Below are positions 16,063 through 23,659 of a stretch of DNA of 48,363 nucleotides, piece after piece. Positions within the stretch are counted from its first letter, which is position 1. Each line of letters starts with the position of its first letter. The stretch is from Candidatus Zixiibacteriota bacterium (GTDB lineage: Bacteria > Zixibacteria > MSB-5A5 > GN15 > FEB-12), in contig JAQUSF010000013.1 in NCBI GenBank assembly GCA_028715215.1, positions 1-48,363 on the forward strand. The letters run 5' to 3'. The position numbers were made by a program, and so were the translations under genes. Under the pieces are notes generated by a model, which saw only the letters and a list, made by a program, of their open reading frames with translations, did no database searches and was not told the origin of the DNA.

Positions 16063-17496
16063 TTAATATATGCCGTATTTGGCAATACGGTCACGCAGGG
16101 TGTTACGGGAAATACCCAGGGTTTCGGAAGTTTTCACCTGGTTGCCTTCGTAATGTTTCAGGCAGGAAGCGATTATCGCCCGCTCCAGGGCAGACTCCAG
16201 AAGATGAAATATCTGCCCCTGAGAATTACTTATCAGCCGGGGCATAATGGGGTCAACGATTTTCTTGAAAGTATCAGCGTAGTCGTCCTGAAGGGTATTG
16301 AGGTCAATTTCCACTTTAGGATTACTTTCCATAAGGCTGGGGAAATCCTCAATCTGAAGCATATCATTTTTTGACATGACCATCGCCGTATGGATATTAT
16401 TTTCCATTTCGCGGACATTGCCGGGCCAGTGGAACCGCGCCAGCTGCTGGATAGCTTTCTTGGAGATCTTTTTCTCCGGTACATTCTGCTGCTCGGCGAA
16501 TTTCTTGATGAAGTAGTCTATGAGAAGCGGGATATCGGAACGGCGTTCTCTAAGAGGCGGCATGTAAATAGAGACGACTTTCAGCCGGTAGAAAAGGTCA
16601 ACCCGGAAGGAACCTTCCTTCATGCAATTGACCAGGGATTTGTTGGTGGCGGCAATAATGCGGACATTGACATTGACGGTTTCATTGCCGCCGACCCGTT
16701 CGAAACACTTCTCCTGTAATACCCTCAAAAGCTTCGACTGGGTCAGCATGGACATATCGCCGATTTCATCCAGGAAAAGAGTGCCGTTATTGGCCTGTTC
16801 GAATTTACCTATGCGCTTGTAATAAGCTCCGGTAAAGGCTCCTTTTTCATGCCCGAACAGCTCCGACTCGAGGAGGGTTTCCGGCAGGGCGGCACAGTTT
16901 ACGGAAAGGAAAGCGTTGTTTTTCCGAGGGGAATTGCGGTGGATGGCGCGGGCAACCAGTTCCTTGCCGGTACCGGACTCACCGAATATAAGCACCGCCG
17001 CCTCGGTCTTGGATACCTGGCCGATCAATTTGGCAATCTCGACTATTTCCGGAGACTGACCGATGATTTCATTGACCCGTTCCATATGCGGGTCTTCCGA
17101 ATCGGGACGAACCGGTCTTTTGGTAGCCACGGGATGAAAACCGCAAGCCTTGTTGACGGCATCAATCAACTTTTCAATTTCGAAAGGCTTCGTCAAATAT
17201 TCATAAGCACCTTCACGCATCGCTTCAATGGCGTTCTCGGTCGAGACAAAACCAGAGATCATTATCACCGGCAATTCATTCTTTATCTGTTTGATCTGTT
17301 TTAATACATCGAGTCCGGACAGGGTGGGCAGATTGACATCGAGCATCACCAGGTCAACATCATTATTCTCTTCCAGAAAATTCGTAACCAGAGCACCGTC
17401 TTCAAGAAAATTGAAATTGTACTTATCTGAGTCAAAAAGGTTCGCCAGTGACTGCGATATTTCTTTATCATCGTCAACAAGAAGTATTTTTTTCAT
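16063..17496 (-). CDS. Sigma-54-dependent response regulator (NtrC family), orphan
   Basis: The 477-residue protein has a receiver domain (1-115, phosphoacceptor Asp53 in VMLDVNLP), a sigma-54 AAA+ domain (about 142-375) and a Fis-type helix-turn-helix at the end (VKTSETLGISRNTLRDRI). The AAA+ part keeps Walker A GESGTGKE (172-179), the sigma-54 contact loop GAFTGA (219-224), Walker B LFLDEI and the arginine-finger region, so it should be an active enhancer-binding protein. Between AAA+ and HTH is a linker of about 60 residues. No histidine kinase is adjacent. Two sigma-54-type promoters lie 4-5.5 kb away upstream of the sugar transferase and PorV-like genes, and are possible targets. The leader is over 200 nt if the promoter at 17717-17744 is used. 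Confidence 0.96.
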   Translation of the reverse strand: MKKILLVDDDKEISQSLANLFDSDKYNFNFLEDGALVTNFLEENNDVDLVMLDVNLPTLSGLDVLKQIKQIKNELPVIMISGFVSTENAIEAMREGAYEYLTKPFEIEKLIDAVNKACGFHPVATKRPVRPDSEDPHMERVNEIIGQSPEIVEIAKLIGQVSKTEAAVLIFGESGTGKELVARAIHRNSPRKNNAFLSVNCAALPETLLESELFGHEKGAFTGAYYKRIGKFEQANNGTLFLDEIGDMSMLTQSKLLRVLQEKCFERVGGNETVNVNVRIIAATNKSLVNCMKEGSFRVDLFYRLKVVSIYMPPLRERRSDIPLLIDYFIKKFAEQQNVPEKKISKKAIQQLARFHWPGNVREMENNIHTAMVMSKNDMLQIEDFPSLMESNPKVEIDLNTLQDDYADTFKKIVDPIMPRLISNSQGQIFHLLESALERAIIASCLKHYEGNQVKTSETLGISRNTLRDRIAKYGIY

Positions 17497-17716
17497 AGTC
17501 TCTCTTTTTACGCCAGATATATATAAATATTATCGACGGAAAAATTTTTTTTTATAGTAAAAAAATGAGAACCGGGCTCTGAAAAATGTGGTTTTTAAGG
17601 GAAAAACAGACCGGAATGCTTTATCTATAACAGCGTTAAAACTGTTTCTAAATGAACCACTCTCTGGACATTAAAGAGAAGACCTGTAAAGCTACTATTG
17701 AATATTACCACGTTTT

Positions 17717-17744
17717 ATTATAAGGGGAAAAAAGAAAAAGACAA
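17717..17744 (-). promoter_or_regulatory. Sigma-70-like promoter upstream of the response regulator gene
   Basis: On the minus strand TTGTCT (17739-17744), a 16-bp spacer and a perfect TATAAT (17717-17722) would start transcription near 17710, giving a 213-nt leader. The leader contains the inverted repeat AACAG-N8-CTGTT near 17630-17650, which could be a regulator site. The rest of 17497-17716 is AT-rich and shows nothing else. Confidence 0.38.
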
Positions 17745-17760
17745 CCCTGCTGAAGAAGTA

Positions 17761-18603
17761 CTATAAACCTTCTTCTTCGATTAAAAAGCGAACAGCGGTG
17801 CCCATCCAGAAGAAGTTCGCCAGAAGTTCTGCCGCCAGGCCGACCAGTATGGTCCAGTAAACCAGCTCCGGTTTGAACTTAAGAATCAAAATGTCGGGCG
17901 GGATGGCAGATATGAGATAGGGTACCGCCATTATAACCACTGCCAGGAAGAAACAGGTTATAGGGCGACGGAAGAACATTTTCAGTGACCGTCTCATAGC
18001 TCCTATAAAATTATCCCTGAAAACCGTAACCGCCGGAAAAACGAAGAAGAACAACGCCAGGATAACAGCCAGAACAAAAGGCAGAATTACAAATCGTACT
18101 GCCAGAAGACGTCTCGGAGAATCCTGATGGAACGCCTGTAATAAATCGGGCAGAAAAAAATTGACCAGGACAATCAAACCGTTGATGACTGTCCAGACGA
18201 TAACCAGATGAAGCCATAAGGGTAGAACTTTTTTCAACCCGGGCTTATCCGGGGTTTCGGTTTTTCGGAAACCATCAGCCAGCAGAGCCGCCACCCAGCC
18301 AAGCACCAGACCTTCCAGGATAAACCCTGCCAGTAACTTAGCCCAGCCAAAAAAATATGGCAGGTACATAAACTGTCCCGGATAATGACTGAACGCCGTG
18401 GCAGCATCCTTTCCGAAAAGGGAAACCCAAAAACTGACCAGGGGATAAAAGACCGGAGACAAGAAACGGTAATGTGCATAAAGCAACAACCAGATAATGA
18501 TAAAATAAATAATCAGGATTAACCAGATTCTCAGCCTGCCGAACTGTTTAAAAGTATCTATAAACAGGATAATAAACTGGTTTAAAGCTTTTATCGGACC
18601 CAT
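17761..18603 (-). CDS. Polytopic membrane protein of unknown function
   Basis: The 280-residue protein has about six membrane segments (near 25-45, 75-110, 130-155, 168-200, 215-235 and 245-265) and short charged loops. It shows no enzymatic motif that I recognise. The general pattern (N-terminal amphipathic stretch, paired helices, a conserved FPAVTVFRDNFIGAMRRSLKMF segment in the middle) resembles DUF-type membrane proteins that package as accessory subunits, but this is not a firm assignment. It follows the FN3 lipoprotein gene after 21 bp and is the last gene of a three-gene operon starting at the promoter 20688-20716. Confidence 0.75.
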   Translation of the reverse strand: MGPIKALNQFIILFIDTFKQFGRLRIWLILIIYFIIIWLLLYAHYRFLSPVFYPLVSFWVSLFGKDAATAFSHYPGQFMYLPYFFGWAKLLAGFILEGLVLGWVAALLADGFRKTETPDKPGLKKVLPLWLHLVIVWTVINGLIVLVNFFLPDLLQAFHQDSPRRLLAVRFVILPFVLAVILALFFFVFPAVTVFRDNFIGAMRRSLKMFFRRPITCFFLAVVIMAVPYLISAIPPDILILKFKPELVYWTILVGLAAELLANFFWMGTAVRFLIEEEGL

Positions 18604-18624
18604 CTTTTACACCCGGAATCCCGT

Positions 18625-19887
18625 TTACCTGGTTATCACGACCTCATTGGAACCGGTCATGGCACCGGCACGGTCGAAAACATATACCACATAGTGATAC
18701 GTACCGGCATCAGGAACATAGTCACTGAAGGAAGTTGTATTTATATCATTTATATAGGCAATCAAAAAGGATTCCGAAGGCGGGTCAGTCAAAACGCTGT
18801 TGTCTCGATAAATCCGGTAGGATTCAAAGTCAATCTCATTACTTAAAGACCAGGTCAAACGAACAGTCTCGGCAGCGCTTAAAGAACCGGCCAGTATAAC
18901 CGCAGCAGGAGGGGTATTGACATATTTCACGGTACTGTCGGATAGCCTGAATGCAAAATTCCCGGCGGCATCGATAAAATGACCGACTAACGGGGTATCA
19001 ACCAGCGGCAATCCCCCGGGAAGATAATAATCCGCCATATAAATACCATCATCGGCGGTTACATCTCCACCGGTACCATCATCATATAATTTAACCGAAT
19101 CTGACCGGCTCAATAAAACATAAGCGGTCCCGTCGAGCTCCTTTTCATCCGGACCATATTTCCCGGCATCAAGGCCCAGGGTAATCATATCACCAGCCGA
19201 AAAAAGCTGACCATAGGGAGAAAAGAATACAGAATCGATTTCGACGCGACTATCGAGAATTATTTCGTCGGCCACCGGTTGCCCGGATTCGGTACCGTTG
19301 GAGAAAATAAAACCGGCAAAGACTTTTTTAAGACCGTCACCTGCGGAAAGAGTAAAATTGAGGCTGGCCGCAAAGGGGCGGTAAACGGCATCACCGAAAA
19401 GAGAATCCTCGGAAAGGATAACATGGCTGGCACTGAGGGAAGTGTTTATCTGAACCTGTACCTGACGACGGTTGATATAGTCACTGCCGTTAGCCAGAAT
19501 GATGGTGAATAAACCAACCTCGGAGGAAACCGCTGAAGAACGGCGACCTTCAATTCCATTGGCGTCCACTGCCGCCAGCTGAAAAAAGTACATTCGGTTA
19601 ACCGATAGATTCTGCAGGACTGTGGAATAAGCAAACGAACTGTCGCGAAGGGTAAAGCTGGTATCACCGGTTTCAGCCATGTAAATTCTGAAGCGATTTA
19701 CACGGGCACTATCGGGCATCTCCCAGGCCAGGGTCACCGCCCGGTCATTCAGCTTGACAGCCACATTGACGGGTGCCGGCATCGCTTCAGGCAAAGATTG
19801 CAGCGGGTTTTTGGAATCTATCTGACGTTCACAACCGGCTGCAACCAGCGCCATCAATAATATCAGGTAACTTATTCTCTTCATCAT
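18625..19887 (-). CDS. Lipoprotein with fibronectin type III domains
   Basis: The 420-residue protein has a lipoprotein signal ending in LVAAGC, so Cys19 would be lipidated. Residues about 35-125 form an FN3 domain (VNVAVKLNDRAVTLAWEMPD…MYFFQLAAVDANGIEGRRS), and residues about 325-415 form a second (VRLTWSLSNEIDFESYRIYRD…YHYVVYVFDRAG). The middle part carries a segment with DDGTGGDVTADDGIYMADY, a pattern also seen in surface proteins with choice-of-anchor or Ig-like domains. It is probably a structural or adhesive envelope protein. The ATG at 19887 is followed directly by a second ATG at 19884, which is better placed after the GGGGGAG site. The gene sits 10 bp after the PEGA gene. Confidence 0.85.
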   Translation of the reverse strand: MMKRISYLILLMALVAAGCERQIDSKNPLQSLPEAMPAPVNVAVKLNDRAVTLAWEMPDSARVNRFRIYMAETGDTSFTLRDSSFAYSTVLQNLSVNRMYFFQLAAVDANGIEGRRSSAVSSEVGLFTIILANGSDYINRRQVQVQINTSLSASHVILSEDSLFGDAVYRPFAASLNFTLSAGDGLKKVFAGFIFSNGTESGQPVADEIILDSRVEIDSVFFSPYGQLFSAGDMITLGLDAGKYGPDEKELDGTAYVLLSRSDSVKLYDDGTGGDVTADDGIYMADYYLPGGLPLVDTPLVGHFIDAAGNFAFRLSDSTVKYVNTPPAAVILAGSLSAAETVRLTWSLSNEIDFESYRIYRDNSVLTDPPSESFLIAYINDINTTSFSDYVPDAGTYHYVVYVFDRAGAMTGSNEVVITR

Positions 19888-19897
19888 CTCCCCCGCC

Positions 19898-20638
19898 TTA
19901 AAAATTCTTCGTAAGAGTAAAGCCGACCTTGTAGCCGTCAGCCTCAGGTTTTACGGTTAATCCCTTAACGGTAAATGTCCCGCTTTCACGGGGAAAGAAA
20001 AACAGGGCATCCAGAATATTAACGGTCCAGACACCAATAACCGCCCCGATGCTTATCCGACGGATCGTTTCCGCATCATAAGCATCTTCCCTGGCCATTC
20101 TCAAATTAAGGTAACGCCTTTCAAGTTCGTTATAACTGCCACCGTTAGCAATAGTGGAATCGTAGGCTCTTTCACAGGCTGTGAGGTCATCGTACTCCTT
20201 GTTGTATTCATGGTCGGCGAGGAGGAAGGCGGCGACGGAACCCACCGCCAAGAGATTATAGACCATGCTTTTGGTTTTTTGTTCGGAATACATCTGTCCC
20301 CAGCCGGGAATAATCATCGAGCGTACCGCCGCTTTGAATCTCGATTTGGGTGTGAGAGTGACCGACAATTGTTGCGGCTTCCCGGGGTCCAGAGCGACCC
20401 GGGTGGTATATTTCTCGTACCCGTATTTTTTTATGTCAACCTTGTATTCGCCAATTAATGATTGCCGGAAAATCGTCGGTGTTATACCAATGACAACTGC
20501 TTCTCCCTTGAGAGTTACTTCCGCGCCGGCCGGGTATGTTTCAACCGTGAAGCCGGCTGGAGGCGTTCCCTGGGCATAAATAAGAAACGGCCAGATAATA
20601 AAAAACAGACAAGCCGTTAAACTCCTTTTTAACAACAT
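19898..20638 (-). CDS. PEGA-domain and DUF5683 membrane protein
   Basis: The 246-residue protein starts with a signal-like segment (1-22). A PEGA domain follows (about 28-95: GFTVETYPAGAEVTLKGE…GEYKVDIKKYGYEKY), a fold related to surface-layer and sugar-binding proteins. The second half has the DUF5683 pattern AAVRSMIIPGWGQMYSEQKTK, a membrane segment, an EYDDLTACERAYDS-type helix, and a second membrane segment near ISIGAVIGVWTVNILDALFFF. DUF5683 proteins are common in the FCB group, and their function is unknown. It is the first gene of an operon with the FN3 lipoprotein and a polytopic membrane protein. An AAAGGGG site stands unusually close to the ATG. Confidence 0.88.
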   Translation of the reverse strand: MLLKRSLTACLFFIIWPFLIYAQGTPPAGFTVETYPAGAEVTLKGEAVVIGITPTIFRQSLIGEYKVDIKKYGYEKYTTRVALDPGKPQQLSVTLTPKSRFKAAVRSMIIPGWGQMYSEQKTKSMVYNLLAVGSVAAFLLADHEYNKEYDDLTACERAYDSTIANGGSYNELERRYLNLRMAREDAYDAETIRRISIGAVIGVWTVNILDALFFFPRESGTFTVKGLTVKPEADGYKVGFTLTKNF

Positions 20639-20687
20639 AACCCCTTTCCATGGTTCATGTTATCTGTCAACTGTTTACAATATCGGA

Positions 20688-20716
20688 ATTATACACTAAT
20701 TATATACCCGTGACAA
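20688..20716 (-). promoter_or_regulatory. Sigma-70-type promoter of the PEGA-FN3-membrane protein operon
   Basis: On the minus strand TTGTCA (20711-20716), a 17-bp spacer and TATAAT (20688-20693) predict a start near 20681 and a 43-nt leader. The -35 box begins directly after the T run of the sugar transferase terminator. Confidence 0.62.
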
Positions 20717-20718
20717 GT

Positions 20719-20750
20719 TAAAAAAAAGACCGTTTAAATCAACGGCCTTT
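20719..20750 (-). terminator. Intrinsic terminator after the sugar transferase gene
   Basis: On the minus-strand RNA a 10-bp stem with one G-U pair (20741-20750 with 20725-20734) encloses a 6-nt loop and is followed by a T run of eight or more. It lies 24 nt after the stop codon at 20774. Confidence 0.8.
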
Positions 20751-20773
20751 AAAACTATCCTATTTAAGAAATA

Positions 20774-21715
20774 CTAACAGGCACCCTTGCCGGTAAATAC
20801 CACCACGAAGGTTTTCAAAATAATTTTAATATCGTAAAAAAGTGTCCAGTTCTTAATGTACTGTAAATCATACTTGACCTTCCGGGTAACACTGGCCAGA
20901 GAGGAATCATAGCCGTTTTCCACCTGGGCCAGGCCGGTTAATCCGGGTTTGACTTCCAGGCGTTCAATATAATCATCAACCTTGGTGGACAGGTCCTGAA
21001 CAAACGACGGTCTTTCCGGCCGCGGCCCCACCAGCGCCATATCGCCTTTCAGGATATTGATGAATTGGGGAATTTCGTCCAGGCGCGTTTTTCTCATAAA
21101 AGCTCCCATCCGGGTAATACGAGGGTCATTTTTAGCCGCCCAGACCGGTCCGCTTTTCTTCTCGGCATCCTGAACCATCGTCCGGAATTTAATCACCCGG
21201 AATGGTTTACCGTGATAATTTTCACGGCGGCGGTCACGGGTACGCTGTTCACTTCTGATTCCAACTTTCTGATGGTAACGCCGACCTTCCTTGCGCCGGT
21301 TAACTCCGACCCGCAGTTGAGTATAAAATACTGGACCTGGTGAGTCCAGTTTTATCAGGATAGGCAGAAGCAGCATAAACGGCGAGGCCAGCAGAAGACC
21401 CGCAACGGCACCGACGATATCGATCGTTCTTTTTAATAAACCGTTAAACAAAGCTTTTATCCGTTCCGGTCGGGTTAACACTTCCGGTACGGCAAATATA
21501 TAAAATGTTGAAAAAAGAACAAACAATAAACCAAACATCTCGCCTATAAAAAATCTCATCCTAAAGGCAAGGTCATAGGCCAAGTCGGGATTATATAAAT
21601 AAGGACGGGTTAAATCGAGACCGGATGCGATACCATAACTGATATTGCGCTGATTCAGGACGACTGTGGTGTTTTCCGTATTAGAATTTAGCTTGTTATT
21701 AATATTATTTTCCAT
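20774..21715 (-). CDS. Polyprenyl-phosphate sugar-1-phosphate transferase (initiating sugar transferase)
   Basis: The 313-residue protein has one or two membrane segments (55-80), then a bacterial sugar transferase domain starting KRTIDIVGAVAGLLLASP, with SPGPVFYTQLRVG, KFRTM, RLDEIPQFINILKGDMALVGPRPERP and the end of the domain YDLQYIKNW. Such enzymes load the first sugar phosphate onto undecaprenyl phosphate for exopolysaccharide or O-antigen. Between QLRVGVN and HGKPF it holds an extra basic stretch of about 28 residues (140-167) with ten arginines. It stands alone, without other polysaccharide genes. A well-formed sigma-54-type promoter lies upstream (21758-21774) and a terminator follows, so it is a single-gene unit probably controlled by an enhancer-binding protein. 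Confidence 0.92.
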   Translation of the reverse strand: MENNINNKLNSNTENTTVVLNQRNISYGIASGLDLTRPYLYNPDLAYDLAFRMRFFIGEMFGLLFVLFSTFYIFAVPEVLTRPERIKALFNGLLKRTIDIVGAVAGLLLASPFMLLLPILIKLDSPGPVFYTQLRVGVNRRKEGRRYHQKVGIRSEQRTRDRRRENYHGKPFRVIKFRTMVQDAEKKSGPVWAAKNDPRITRMGAFMRKTRLDEIPQFINILKGDMALVGPRPERPSFVQDLSTKVDDYIERLEVKPGLTGLAQVENGYDSSLASVTRKVKYDLQYIKNWTLFYDIKIILKTFVVVFTGKGAC

Positions 21716-21757
21716 TAAGTCTTCTAAGCATAGGTAATCAGTATTATATTGAATTTT

Positions 21758-21774
21758 AGCAAATAGATTGCCAA
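21758..21774 (-). promoter_or_regulatory. Sigma-54-type promoter of the sugar transferase gene
   Basis: On the minus strand TTGGCAATCTATTTGCT matches 11 of the 13 defined positions of YTGGCACG-N4-TTGCW, with both the -24 GG and -12 GC at the correct spacing. The start is expected near 21747, leaving a leader of about 32 nt. The 220 bp upstream (21775-21994) are AT-rich and free of genes. They contain AAATTG-N11-CAATTT (21914-21936), a possible activator site. The rest of this gap shows nothing I can name. Confidence 0.6.
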
Positions 21775-21994
21775 CTTCCGGAATTCAAAATAAAACTAAT
21801 CTTGTATTAATATTTTTTTTGATGGCGTCTTAATCCCTTGAACGACAATATATAACAAGTGAAAAAAAAATAGCCGGAGACTAATAATTTTCTTAATAAA
21901 TTCAGTTTTAGTTAAATTGACAATTTTTTACAATTTCAAGTCATAATAGATGCATTTTATTGCGTAGCTATCAGGTAATTTGGTGCATTACCCA

Positions 21995-22022
21995 TAAAAA
22001 AAGCCGGTATTCTCCGGCTTTT
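21995..22022 (-). terminator. Intrinsic terminator after the PorV-like gene
   Basis: AAAAGCCGG (21999-22007) and CCGGCTTTT (22014-22022) form a perfect 9-bp stem with a 6-nt loop. On the minus strand it is followed by a run of eight T residues. It lies 21 nt after the stop at 22043. Confidence 0.87.
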
Positions 22023-22042
22023 CAATAAGTTATAAGTTTTTT

Positions 22043-22984
22043 CTAATTGTTCAGTAAAAATACAAGAGAAAAACGATGAATATCTTCCGAAGTAAAATTA
22101 TCCCGTAAAGAATAGGCATAATCAAATAAAATATTTCCGAACTTTACCCCCGCCCCCATAGAAAGCCCGGTGCCGGAATCATCCGCCTGGTCAAAATAAT
22201 ATTTATAGCCGGTTCTCAGAAAATACCGCTGGTCAAAATTCAACTCCACTCCATAGCGAATGATGGAACGGCCGTATATTTTCTTCTCAAACTCAAGTGC
22301 CGTTATAAAAGCCTTATTGAAAGGTGTTGCGGCGATGCTTATACGCGTGGTGGCCGGGAGTTTTTCTTCGACACTCTCAAACTTCATCTTAGTCCCGAAA
22401 TTACTGGCAACAAGAGCGAAGGTTACTTTGTCCATTACACAGCGAAGCCCGATATCGGCGGCAAAAGCGCTGGCACTAACCTGGTCCAGTTTCTGATTGA
22501 TAATTTTTCCGGTCAACCCGACCGACAGGTTTTCGGTTATTTGATAGCCGGCTGATAATCCGCCTGCCCAATCATAAGCACTCAATTCACCCGTATAAAA
22601 ACCTTCCCGGTCATAACCTTCGATCGACCCATAACTGAGGAACGTAACCGATGCCGCGACCGTGGTGCCGTTATCGAAGGCAAAGGCAAAAGAACCATGT
22701 TCCAGGTTAATGTCCTGATACCAGGAAAAATGACCCAGGGCTATTTCATGATTATCCATCCCTGCCAGACCGGCCGGATTCCAGTAAGTGGAAAAAGCGC
22801 CATCGGAAACCGCCGAATAGGCTCCACCCATACCGGCAGCCCGGGCACCCAGACCTATCTGAAGAAAATCCGCCGAGGTTCTTCCGCCATCAGAGGCCGC
22901 TACACTTATTTTGCCAAAAAGCGCCACGATGACAATCAATAAAATCCAGGAAATAACAATTCGATATATGGTTCGTTTTATCAT
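22043..22984 (-). CDS. PorV/PorQ-like outer-membrane beta-barrel protein
   Basis: The protein (313 residues) has a signal peptide (about 1-28) and the characteristic N-terminal segment ADFLQIGLGARAAGMGGAYSAV…STYWNPAGLA, shared by PorV/PorQ and UPF0164 proteins. It is followed by repeated amphipathic strands and a terminal SLVFLLNN. PorV serves type IX secretion in Bacteroidota, but many paralogues in other FCB phyla have no known role, and no other type IX genes occur here. The start at 22984 is chosen because of a strong GGAAGGGG site; a longer frame to 23008 would run over it. A sigma-54-like promoter (23021-23037) lies just upstream. Confidence 0.88.
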   Translation of the reverse strand: MIKRTIYRIVISWILLIVIVALFGKISVAASDGGRTSADFLQIGLGARAAGMGGAYSAVSDGAFSTYWNPAGLAGMDNHEIALGHFSWYQDINLEHGSFAFAFDNGTTVAASVTFLSYGSIEGYDREGFYTGELSAYDWAGGLSAGYQITENLSVGLTGKIINQKLDQVSASAFAADIGLRCVMDKVTFALVASNFGTKMKFESVEEKLPATTRISIAATPFNKAFITALEFEKKIYGRSIIRYGVELNFDQRYFLRTGYKYYFDQADDSGTGLSMGAGVKFGNILFDYAYSLRDNFTSEDIHRFSLVFLLNN

Positions 22985-23020
22985 TTTATGCCCCTTCCAA
23001 TTTAACATCCTTTTTAATAT

Positions 23021-23037
23021 GGCAATGTGGATGCCGG
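23021..23037 (-). promoter_or_regulatory. Sigma-54-like promoter of the PorV-like gene
   Basis: On the minus strand CCGGCATCCACATTGCC matches 9 of 13 defined positions of YTGGCACG-N4-TTGCW. GG and GC are separated by the correct distance and TTGC is intact. The expected start near 23010 gives a leader of about 26 nt that contains the ribosome site. Confidence 0.42.
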
Positions 23038-23659
23038 AAGAAACATAACTCCGAAAAAGCAGAGTTTTTTTCCGAACCGTTTTCTAGGGCTGGTAAGCTG
23101 TTGTAAATCAATCCATTTCCATTGCTTAAAAAAATTTATGCTTACGACCACGGGAAAAACTCTTCCTGATGTCGATTCAATCCTTGAAATAAGATGTAAG
23201 TATATTGAGCAACTCCCATTAATATTCGATAGTTAACCTCCTCAAACCTTTTTGTCTTTAAGTGGTTATCGATAATTTGTTCAAAAGTTCAACATCTTAA
23301 TGTTAATGTCGGAATTTCGAACATAAAATTCACTGTCGGTATGGCAAGCTCGCCATACTTGATAAAAACGGTAGAAACAACTTTTAAAATCAATTGTCAA
23401 CAAAAAACAGGAAAATTTTTCCTATTTTAATTTATTATATTACAATGACTTACTTGGTAAAATAAGCCCTTTCAGGGTAATCTGTTTTTTAAATTGTCTC
23501 TTAAACTTCTATTATGCAAAAAATATAATTATACCTATAATTCCACGAATCCGAGGGCTATATTTTATGATGGAAACAATAATGATTACATGAAGATGCA
23601 AAAAAAAGAAAGATTTAAAGGGATAGAAAGTTGTCTATATCCGGTTTATAAACCGTTTT
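23038..23659. other. AT-rich 620-bp intergenic region with inverted repeats
   Basis: This is the longest gene-free stretch of the window. It lies between the M48 gene end and the PorV-like promoter. It contains a perfect inverted repeat GTATGGC-AAGCTC-GCCATAC (23339-23358), a palindrome AGGAAAA-T-TTTTCCT (23409-23423), and CGGTTTATAAACCG directly after the M48 stop (23642-23655). The last is followed by T residues only on the plus strand. Short plus-strand frames at 23027-23236 and 23494-23763 have no ribosome site and no recognisable protein. The repeats could be activator sites for the sigma-54-like promoter; nothing else can be supported. Confidence 0.5.

Noticed and set aside
21917-21947. 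Plus-strand TTGACA with CATAAT in the sugar transferase upstream region
   Set aside because: The spacer is 19 bp and no plus-strand gene follows.
22043-22984. PorV-like protein as part of a type IX secretion system
   Set aside because: No other Por, Spr or Gld genes and no C-terminal type IX sorting domains are seen in the window; PorV-like paralogues are widespread without it.
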